From Silene noctiflora (lineage: Eukaryota; Streptophyta; Magnoliopsida; Caryophyllales; Caryophyllaceae): a DNA stretch of 20,475 bases. Under the pieces are notes generated by a model. That model worked only from the letters and a program-made list of their open reading frames with translations. It did no database searches and had not been told where the DNA came from. The position numbers and the translations under genes were made by a program. The stretch spans positions 93,072 through 113,546 of the forward strand of contig VHZZ01002370.1 of the NCBI GenBank assembly GCA_009801015.1. Direction: 5' to 3'. Positions 1 through 8,468 of the stretch are shown one piece after another (position 1 is the stretch's first letter; every line of letters begins with the position of its first letter).

Positions 1-1
1 A

Positions 2-290
2 AGTACTGCAAACAAGCTTACTCTTGTTGGGTGTGATGATTATGCATATATCTATGCTTCGTCAGGGATACAATTTGCGAAGAACAATGTTTATAATTTC
101 AGGACTGTTTGTCTTGCTTTATGTTCTAATCTTAAAGAAGCGATCCCTGGACCGTGTTTGGGTTTGGGTTGTTGTTAATCTTCAATAGCACCTGGATTAC
201 AATAATTTATGGTTGATATGAAAAGTTTGCAGAATCGAACAATAGGCAGACTCTCTTCTGTTCAGCCTTGTGGGTATGCATTTCTTGCAG
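2..290 (+). pseudogene. Wall-associated receptor kinase (WAK-like) ectodomain fragment, decayed
   Basis: Reading from base 2 gives a run resembling the cysteine-rich galacturonan-binding/WAK-associated extracellular domain: NKLTLVGCDDYAYIY near the start, an LCSN cysteine segment, then PCLGLGCC, where family members continue with Q and S/T-S-I-P. Here the expected Gln codon is TAA (176-178), followed by SSIAPGLQ, a second TAA (203-205), and then a PCGYAFLA segment typical of the end of this domain. Similarity fades after about 285. In living WAKs this domain faces the cell wall ahead of a transmembrane segment and a cytoplasmic kinase. No kinase exons follow, so this is a pseudogene or the debris of one, entering from the left edge. 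The family call rests on remembered motif patterns. Sequencing error could explain one stop, since N calls lie nearby, but two stops plus the missing kinase favour decay. Confidence 0.72.
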
Positions 291-921
291 GACATATTCG
301 ATTCTAGTACTGAGAAGCCAGTGGCAGCTGTCTGTGGTGGTGTTGCATATCGCTGCTACAAGCAACTATAGAATGGACATTTGTCTACTTGTGTTCGGAC
401 ATGNTGTACATAGACCNNCAATATGATATTTACATTTGTATTCTGCTAGTAGGTTTGAGTGTGTAATCGTGAAAATGCCGTGTCAGGTACCTATTAGAAC
501 CNGAACAAATCGTGGTGCTTAATGTAAATATCTGATTCTTATTTAATGTATANTGGAATGTGGTTTCAATAATATCGATTGTATTGATATAATAGATTTG
601 GTGATTATCTGGCTATAGTTTTGACTTTCGACTGTATTGATATTTGATAAACTCGTGCACTAAAGGGTCCCCATGTTGAGTATGCATATGGATAGCTCCT
701 GCCATCGCCCCACCCTTCAACACCTCACAATTATCAACCAAAATAAATATAAGCTTCATTTTCACCACCGGTTCAGCAAACCAAAACATCAATCATCGTA
801 ACGAATGATCATTTTCCAAAATCATAGCCCCAGAAACAAGTGGAATAGGGTTCATTGCTTGCACTTCAAGAACCGCCAAAAAACAGTTTCCAGCTGCTGA
901 TGTTGGGACTGTGGGGCAAGC

Positions 922-990
922 ATTCTGTGCAAAAGCTTTGTAGGACGAGCTTACTAATTATTCTGTGCAGCTTTGCAGGAGGAGTTTACT
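922..990. repeat. Imperfect tandem duplication, about 35-bp unit
   Basis: Bases 922-955 and 960-990 are two diverged copies of one unit. Both start attctgtgca, continue with agctttg, then aggacgag or aggaggag, and end with ttact. The second copy lacks a few bases and carries scattered substitutions, so the duplication is not recent. Confidence 0.7.
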
Positions 991-1136
991 GCGAGTTTCT
1001 GATCTATACAAACTCTAATTTAATCCCTCCCCAATTTAATTAGTGTAAACAAACCCTAATATAATTAATAAAATTAAGAATTAGAATTATTACTGATCGA
1101 CACGAGAATTAACATCCATAATTGTGTAATTTGACG

Positions 1137-1171
1137 GATTTGATTAATTTTGTAGATTTGATTAATTTTGT
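1137..1171. repeat. Perfect 17-bp tandem repeat
   Basis: The unit gatttgattaattttgt occurs at 1137-1153 and again at 1155-1171, separated by a single a. It lies about 260 bp upstream of the helicase start codon, in the promoter region. No known element is recognised in it. Confidence 0.85.
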
Positions 1172-1368
1172 GAGGGAGAGAAGAGAGAATTAGGCAAAGG
1201 ACATACGTAGAAAAATTATGAAAAAAAAGTCATGAAAGAGTAAAACCAATAAGCAACTGCGTTTTACGTTTTAGGGGGCAAAGATATTTAGCAGCCGAAA
1301 CCTAAGTGCCAAATTCTTTGGACGATTTGGCGTAAAGAACAAAATACAATCTCCATTCTCCCGTCCTT

Positions 1369-1377
1369 AAACCCTAA
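1369..1377 (+). promoter_or_regulatory. Telo-box in the helicase proximal promoter/5' leader
   Basis: AAACCCTAA followed by AACCCC and a pyrimidine-rich run (1380-1413) sits 56-64 bp upstream of the ATG. A second AAACCCTAA is at 1051-1059. Telo-boxes near the transcription start are known to be enriched in plant genes for ribosome biogenesis and translation, which fits a nucleolar helicase. The pyrimidine run is typical of a 5' leader. Regulation through this site is inferred, not shown. Confidence 0.6.
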
Positions 1378-1432
1378 AACCCCTCTTCTCCTTTACCTCC
1401 ATCTCTTCCTCCTTGAATCAATTTAGCCGACG

Positions 1433-4400
1433 ATGGGTGGAAAATTCAAGGATGATGAAGAGAGAGATCACAAGCGCAAGAGAAAGCTTCAACAACAACC
1501 TCAAGATGAAGCAGAAGAAGTTGTAGCAACAACCGCTAAAGAAGAGAAAAAGAAGAAAAAAAAGAATAAAAAAAACAGGAACAGTGAAGAGACGGAAAAC
1601 CAACAAAATGGGCAGTTAGGGATTGATAAATTATCAAATGGGTTGGAATCAGATGATAAAAAGAAGGATGATTTACCAAGTGGGTCTGAAAATGGTGGAG
1701 AAATTGAGTTTAGTAAGGAGACGAAGAAGAAGAGTAAGAAGAAGAAAGATGAGAAATTTTTTAATGGAGGAGATGTTGTTGTTGGTGTTGAAACTGTTGA
1801 GGAACAGAAGAAGAGTTACGGTGGAGTGGTTGTTTCTGGGAAGGATTCGAGTAACTCGAAATATTCGCCATTGACGTCGTTTAATGAGGCTAAGGTTCCT
1901 AAGGATGTAATGGAGTGTTGTAAGGGGTTTGATAAGCCTTCTCCTATTCAAGCTCATGCTTGGCCTTTTTTGTTGGACGGTCGCGATTTTATTGGGATTG
2001 CTCAAACTGGCTCAGGTAATTGTCTACTTGTGCTTTTACATTAGTTGGCAAATCAATTTGTAGTTATTTAGTTTTGGAATTGTTGTATTAGTTGAGATTG
2101 CGCAATGTTGACTAGTTCTTTATTAGACGAAGCTGAGCATACTGAATTGCAGGTGATATTTCAAATTGAATGTGTTTTAGGTGGTTTATTTTTTGTGTAT
2201 TGATTTATACGAGGTATGGCGTGGCGTATTGAATATCAATTTGTATTGTGTAAGTTTGATTGGTTACGTTATGTAGATGTTGATGATGTTGGAAGTATAT
2301 AGTTAGGTGAATCAGTAAATGATATCTTTCAATGTTTTCTCAGAGTATGCAAGGTGTAATTTTAATTTTATCGTGATGATGTAATGTAGGTAAGACCTTG
2401 GCATTTGGGATTCCAGCAATGATGCATGTGTTGGGCAAAAGAAAAACTGAGAAGTCAAGGAGAGTGAATCCGCTTTGCCTTATGTTATCGCCAACTAGGG
2501 AGCTCGCACAGCAAGTATGTATTTCTTTTGTCTACGGTATTATGCTTTCACATTTCAGGAGATGGTGTTCTAGAGGTGTTATTTATGATACATGTATCTG
2601 TTGATGATAGATTGCAGATGTCCTTGTTGATGCTGGGCAATCTTGTGGTGTAAAATCTACTTGCTTTTATGGTGGAACCTCAAAAGGGCCTCAATTGGCT
2701 GCCTTAAGATCTGGTGTTGTAAGTTTTCTACTCCCTGTTTTGCTTTTGTGCACCTCGTCCCTAAAAATTATGTTAACAGAAATAATGATATCATTATGCA
2801 AATATGTGATCTGAACCTCTCTGTTGTCGCTACAACCATCATGTAGGCTTCATAATTATGAGAATCTTATTTTTTCCACCATGAATTCCCAACTTGCTCT
2901 TACAATTAACTAAACAAGTCACTAGGGTTTGCTTTGTTTTGGGGTTCCAACTCCGAACTTTTAGTTGCAACTTGCAATAAATCAATACAGTAATTTTTGT
3001 TGTTGTTGAGTGTTTGCCTGGTAAATAGATTATACATCTGATGTACTACCACCAGTTTTATAGTTCATGGCCATTATAATTAAGTTTTTGAGTTTTGTTT
3101 TAAAAATTTTGAGTTTTACCATAAAGTTTCCAAGTTCATTCATTTACACATTAAGCTCGAAAAATTACAATAAAACTCAAAAACATCACATATAAGCTTA
3201 AATTTTAGTTTTGACGGGAAAAAAATTAAAATCTAACTTATAAAATTTAATAAGCTCAAAAAAAATATACATATGCTCAAAAACAATGAAGTTTGAGGTA
3301 AAATACTCAGAAAAAATACTCATATGCTCAAAAAAAAAATAAAGTATGAGGTAGTACATCCGATGTATGTTCCTTTTTCTTGTTTGCCTATTTACGGAAC
3401 CAAACTGTAACCAAGGTAGGGCACCGAGCAGTTGTGGCCTGTGGGGACGGGGACGATTTCTCATATTGTGTTTAGTATAATGTCGTGTAATTTTTGGGTT
3501 ATTGTTTTATAGATATGTCCTTGTCTTATATGCATAAGATCTTATGCATATTCATCTTAATTGTGGCTTCAGGACATTGTCATTGCGACCCCAGGACGTT
3601 TGAAAGACTTGATTGAAATGGGTAAATGCGATCTGAAAGAAGCATCTTTTGTGGTAAGTATGTGGCATACATCTTCAGTCTATGTTATCCGAAAAAGAGA
3701 GAGAGAACCAATTAAGGTCTACAAATTACATAACTGCTCCATGATATCAATTATGTAGGAAGTTTCTGCTTTTGTACTATGGTTCTTTGGCCGTTATTGT
3801 TTGTACGCAGCTCAATGTGACCGAAAGGCATGTCCCCATTGCGTGACTGTTTGTATTCTCTGGTGATGTAGTAGGCGGCTTAGCTGCTGTTTTCACTTGA
3901 TAGTTATTTCATTCATATTCACACTTTTCCGCATTACTGCATGTTAGGTACCTCTGTTAATGCAATCTAGTTTGGGCTAACTTATGAAGAGATTATATGT
4001 GTAAGTTCTATCTTCCTTGCAGGTCTTGGATGAAGCAGACCGTATGCTTGACATGGGATTTGAACAAGATGTTCGGTCTATTTTGAGTCAGACATGTTCT
4101 GGTAGGCTATTTTGACCTTTGCTATCTTCTTTCTATTAAACAAAGTGTGAGAGAACTTATATCACGAGAATCTGACGCTAAACTATCATGGAGAGGATGC
4201 AATTTTGGGTTAATGTGTCGCTGTTGAGCTAGATTTAGGTTCTTTATCTGGTTGTCGTCACAACATTGTAAAAATTATGGCTAATGAATGGTAATACCAA
4301 ACCATTACATTTTGGTGAAATCTTCATGTAATCGGGTAACTCGTGTTTATATCGTGTCAGTGAGATTCATGATCTAGAGTTTTAGACTGCCCAATGTGAC

Positions 4401-7400
4401 CCAGTTCTATTTACCAAGCCATAAAAAGTACATAATGAATCAATAACTGTGACTTCTTAGTAAGATCTAGTCCGCAGTTGTTAATGTTTAGTGATATAAA
4501 GTTGTTGAACCTGGCATTCACATGTTTAAATGTTTATTAATATGTGTTTGCTCTTTTGTTTCATTTCGTAACTCATCTCACTGCCCCTCAAGCCTCTGTC
4601 TCAGATCACGTTGAAGGAGGCATAGAGGGCTAGAGAAGTATGCTTTTAAGTGACCAATGATTCATAGGCATCTTTTAGCAATTATCTTGAACACTTACTC
4701 TAGCTTCTGGTTTAGTTGTTATTGGCTTAATTATGGTTTCTCTTCCGCCACTCTTCTTAAAAGGTGTTTCCGTAAATCCGTAATAATTTAAGACGGTAGT
4801 GATGACATAGCTGTTGATCATCTACAGCTACATAGCTGTCCTTATTAGGGAGCCTTCAACTGGCAACTATGTCCCTGTTTGAGTTTAGTTCTTTCTTAAT
4901 AATGATCCATGTTACTGTGGTTACTTTCTACTCAGAAAACTAGTTACGTTTCTAAAGTTGTATACACTGATTTTGGTTTTGGTTGTAACAATATTAATCT
5001 CCAGCCCGGCAAATGGTGATGTTCAGTGCCACGTGGCCTACTGCGGTTCATCAACTAGCTCAAGAATTTATGGATCCCAACCCTGTTAAGGTGAGACCAT
5101 GCAGTTGATCTCAACGGTCCTCAACCCTGTTGAATTGGTTCTTACAATTATTTTATAATTTATTTGCTACGCTAGGTAGTGGTTGGTTCAGAAGACTTGG
5201 CTGCAAATCATGATGTCATGCAGATAGTAGAGGTGAGCCCTTTTTATTAGTTGAAAAGACCTTCGCAATTATTCTTAAAGGATGTAAGAATGTTTACAGT
5301 CTGACCTTACTATTGCAGGTTTTGGAAGAATATACACGTGACCAACGCCTTGTATCTCTGTTAGAGAAATATCATCAGTCCAAGAGGTACTTCATTCTGG
5401 ATATCATAGTGTCGCAATGCTTGTTTCCTTTTTTAATGGGGGTGAAAGGCTCACTACTCTTGCAATTCGTTGTATGATGGAATAAAGCAAAAACATGTAT
5501 TACTAGTCTCTCTATGTTTCTTGTATGATGAAGTAATGAGTGCTGATTCATTTTAAAATGCATTTTGGATGACTATTTCTGGAGTCATTAACTATGAAAA
5601 GAACTTGCAATAGTTAATCTGCAAAGGAACAAAAGTTCATGAGTCTGGGTGTGGGGGATTGATTTATGTATGGCTTGGTTTCTGTTTTAATACAGGAGCA
5701 TCTAATTAAACTTCATATTATTTTGAGCAGGAATAGAGTTATAGTTTTTGTCTTATACCAGAAAGAAGCCGATAGGGTTGAGAGGTTTCTACAAGGAAGG
5801 TACAACATTTAAGCCATCTTTTTTGTGCTAGTACTGGTTTTCAGTTTCCATTGGAGTTTCGTGATTTTATGTTTGCTACTTTTGGCTTTCAGGGGTTGGA
5901 ACGTTGTTGCCATACATGCTGGTAAACAGCAAGCAGCACGCACAAAATCTCTAGCCTTGTTCAAGAGTGGGACATGTCCCCTTTTGGTATGCTATTTTAA
6001 TACATATTTGTAAGACATCATGCAGCGTAACTTCCCTTACAGTGAGAAAGTGATGATGGCTAATTTTTTTAATCACCTGTTTATTGCTTCGAGATGTGTA
6101 GCTGGAATTTTGCTCCTCCGTATTCTCTGAAATTGACTTATTTGCCTTTGACACAAATACTAGGGACACATGGGCTATACAATACAATTAGTAAGGGTAA
6201 AAGTGTGGAATAATCAGGGTTAGTTAGGTCCGGCATAAAAGACCTGTATTACTTCAATTAAAATTGTAAGGGTTATAGACATTTTAGATCTAATTACCGA
6301 ATTTAGAAACTTGGACTGATTCAATTAGAAGGAAAATGAGATAATTCCAAAGCATAGGATGGACTATGGAATAAGGTTGAACAGCAATTATGGCCCTGTC
6401 TGAATGTCTTGGGGTAAAGTTGATTGTATAATAAACTGAAAGCTCAGAACTGGAAGATAATGGTGGTCTTTTCCACTCTTATTGCAATTTTCCTATTTGC
6501 TTTAGCAGTGTATTAAGAAATTTACTGGACTAAGATGGAGGGAAGATGTAAGGCTTATCTAATAGCTATTTTATTTGTGGCCGAATTACTTCTACAGATA
6601 GCAACGGATGTCGCTGCAAGAGGACTGGATATTCCAGATGTCGAGGTGGTTATCAATTACAGCTTTCCGCTGACGACCGAAGATTATGTCCATAGAATAG
6701 GAAGAACTGGACGAGCTGGTAAAAAGGGGGTCGCTCATACATTTTTCACTAAAGAGAATAAGGTCAGTCAAGGTTCTTCACCAGTTGTTTTATCTATAAA
6801 CCGCTTTTCCTATAATTTTTTGGTTTATTGATGGAATGGTATTGGCAAAAAAAAAAAAAAAAAAATCAGGGTCTTGCTGGGGAGCTGGTGAATGTTCTTA
6901 GAGAAGCTGGACAAGAAATACCTCACGACCTTGTCAAATTCGGTACTCATGTAAAAAAGAAGGTATGCATCTGCTTCTGGTCTCCCCTTTCTTGTGATCC
7001 TTTTAAGTGCTTTTTTGACACTCATTGGTTGTTTATGACCTGCAACCAAGTCTTGCCCACTTAACTGTCCTTTTTACGACACTTAGCCTTGAGCCTGTGG
7101 AAAGTGGGACTTGATTCAGATCCCCACAAACATACCACCATTAGTTTGGAAACGGTCACCCGATTCGGTCAGTTCAGGTATATTGTGCACTTCTGGTCCT
7201 GTCATTTTGGATCTAGTCAGTGTTGCAATAAGGTTTCAGGCGGGGTTAACTTGGAGTCCAGTTACTCAGGCTGCCATCATTTTGTCAAGGCTAGCAAAAT
7301 GGCTAAAACTCTATTGATTCTGTTTGCTTGGATGGTTAAACCTGAACGGAAATTCTTTTCTTTTTTTGTAGGAGTCTAAGCTTTACGGAGCGCACTTTAA

Positions 7401-7464
7401 AGAGATTACTGCTGATGCTCCCAAATCTACTAAGATAACTTTTGGTGACTCTGACGACGAATGA
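1433..7464 (+). CDS. RH5: DEAD-box ATP-dependent RNA helicase, RH5/STRS1 (Dbp3-like), 13 exons, 566 aa
   Basis: Exons: 1433-2015, 2390-2514, 2611-2718, 3573-3653, 4023-4101, 5005-5090, 5176-5232, 5319-5386, 5731-5799, 5893-5986, 6598-6762, 6870-6962, 7372-7464. All introns are GT-AG, phases agree, and the total is 567 codons including TGA. The ATG has A at -3 and G at +4, with an in-frame TAG upstream (1424-1426). Residues 1-145 are Lys/Glu-rich, like a nucleolar-targeting tail. Motifs follow in order: Q motif GFDKPSPIQ (165-173), AQTGSGKT (190-197), PTRELA (229-234), TPGR (278-281), DEAD (302-305), SAT (333-335), [10 protein letters not shown] (452-461) and HRIGRTGR (482-489); the tail is acidic (GDSDDE). 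All catalytic motifs are intact, so the enzyme should be active in ATP-dependent RNA unwinding. The motif spacing and the C-terminal [10 protein letters not shown] and LYGAHFKEI segments match my memory of Arabidopsis RH5/STRS1 (about 537 aa). Known roles: yeast Dbp3 in 60S pre-rRNA processing; STRS1 as a suppressor of abiotic-stress responses. A close DEAD-box paralogue cannot be excluded without alignment. Confidence 0.95.
3032..3368. mobile_element. MITE-like element in helicase intron 3
   Basis: Inverted termini are atacatctgatgtactacc (3032-3050) and the matching inverted copy ggtagtacatccgatgtat (3350-3368), differing at one base. Between them is about 300 bp of AT-rich sequence full of gctcaaaaa and gagtttt words, with no coding capacity. 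This is the architecture of a non-autonomous DNA transposon of about 337 bp. A clear target-site duplication was not found, so the exact ends and superfamily are unsettled. It lies inside the 854-bp third intron and does not touch splice sites. Confidence 0.7.
3528..3551. repeat. Perfect 24-bp palindrome just upstream of helicase exon 4
   Basis: The half-site atatgcataaga is followed immediately by its exact reverse complement, centred at 3539/3540 with no spacer. It ends 21 nt before the exon 4 boundary (exon starts 3573), in the zone where the branch point is expected. As RNA it could fold into a hairpin. Confidence 0.9.
6847..6865 (+). other. A19 tract in place of a polypyrimidine tract at the intron 11 acceptor
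   Basis: Nineteen consecutive adenines are followed by tcag and then exon 12 (6870). The acceptor is fixed by phase and by the conserved protein reading (NK then [14 protein letters not shown]), so this intron ends with an A-run where plants normally have U-rich sequence. Upstream U-rich stretches (about 6814-6828) may serve instead. The homopolymer length could be inaccurate in a draft assembly. Confidence 0.85.
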
Positions 7465-8468
7465 TTTGGGATGTGGCCTGGCCCACATGATCGCGGGATG
7501 GATGCATATTACAGACAAGATGGATGCATATTACAGACAAGATGGATGGATTGGCTGCGCAGAACATGAATCGAGTTGAGCTTGTCACTGTGACTCGTGA
7601 CATGTGCCATTGTCTCATCTGTTCAACTGTAGCAAGGAAGAAGCCTGATTCTTTGTTTCATTGCAGAGCCACAGTTCACTAAACGCGTATCACTGCTGGT
7701 TTTCGCTGTTCTTGATTTATTTCGGAAGTTGTATTTGTTTTAGTTTTGATTTATTTTGGACGTACTGCAAGTCTGACGATAAACATGGTAATCTTAGAAG
7801 CATAATATTGTAACGACAATATCCAGTTCCATTATCTACATTTGAGTTGGTAAAAAAAACTTCATTTTGTTCTTTAGATATACCTTCATAATATCAGAAT
7901 GTCGTGCTATTTCAAAAAGGTTTTGCTACTCCTAAATAAACTGCAACAAATAAAAGAGAATTTGCACAAGTTCAAAATTCAAAGCTACCAATTCTAAAAT
8001 ATTGACAATGAACGAGTGTTTGCATTCTCACTTCAAATAATATATTTACTTCAATTTTTTTTCTGGCCTCAATTTCATTTAAAAAGAACACAATTTTTCT
8101 CTCGGCTTAACAAAATTTGAGGAACAAGTTTTTTTTAAAATTCATACTGCTAACAACTGGCCGTCGTGATTTCCGGAAAGAGTACCTACAAAAATGGTTT
8201 AACAGCTATCTGAGGGATAATCAAAGTTGTCATAACTCACAAGTCCCTTTTTTTATTAGGCTATTGTCATAAACTCAGTGATCAGAAAATATCTAATTAC
8301 AATGTAAGGGGCGGCCCATGATGATTAGTTTCACGTACGCTCAACTGCAGAAGCACCTTCAACTAAAGTTCTGATTGGTGCAAGTCAAATGACCATCTTG
8401 CCCCGGGCAATCTATTGGATACAAGATACAAGAGGTATACATGATAGATACACATGGCTTAATGCCAC
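7465..8468. other. Convergent 3' flanks of the helicase and membrane-protein genes
   Basis: No coding region is seen. The helicase 3' UTR begins at 7465 and includes a tandem duplication (listed separately). An AATAAA on the + strand (7935-7940) and a TTTATT (8252-8257, AATAAA on the - strand, 212 nt past the membrane-protein stop) are candidate poly(A) signals. AATAAA is only loosely required in plants, so the transcript ends are not fixed. The rest is AT-rich spacer. Confidence 0.55.
7497..7540 (+). repeat. Perfect 22-bp tandem duplication in the helicase 3' UTR
   Basis: A 22-base unit beginning gatggatgcat and ending tacagacaa occurs at 7497-7518 and again without change at 7519-7540; a third partial start (gatggatgg) follows. 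It begins 32 nt after the stop codon, so it should be transcribed. Perfect identity suggests a recent duplication or active length variation. Confidence 0.92.

Larger units (their letters stand above)
372..1368. other. Intergenic DNA upstream of the helicase gene
   Basis: I see no convincing coding sequence. The stretch contains isolated ambiguous bases, an AT-rich 540-660 block, two short tandem duplications listed separately and a first telo-box (AAACCCTAA, 1051-1059). The inverted pair gccaaat (1308-1314) and atttggc (1325-1331) lies just before the presumed transcription start. The distal part may be 3' flank of the decayed WAK piece; the last few hundred bases are presumably the helicase promoter. 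Confidence 0.6.

Noticed and set aside
1418-2005. Antisense frames over helicase exon 1
   Set aside because: They are shadows of the A/G-rich lysine-coding strand (Leu/Phe-rich) with no independent signal.
7089-7379. 96-codon frame within helicase intron 12
   Set aside because: It lies in intron sequence; conserved protein and phase require splicing 6962 to 7372.
7805-7822. atattgt-aacg-acaatat stem-loop as a terminator
   Set aside because: A 7-bp AT-rich stem is expected by chance in AT-rich DNA, and plant Pol II genes do not use such terminators.
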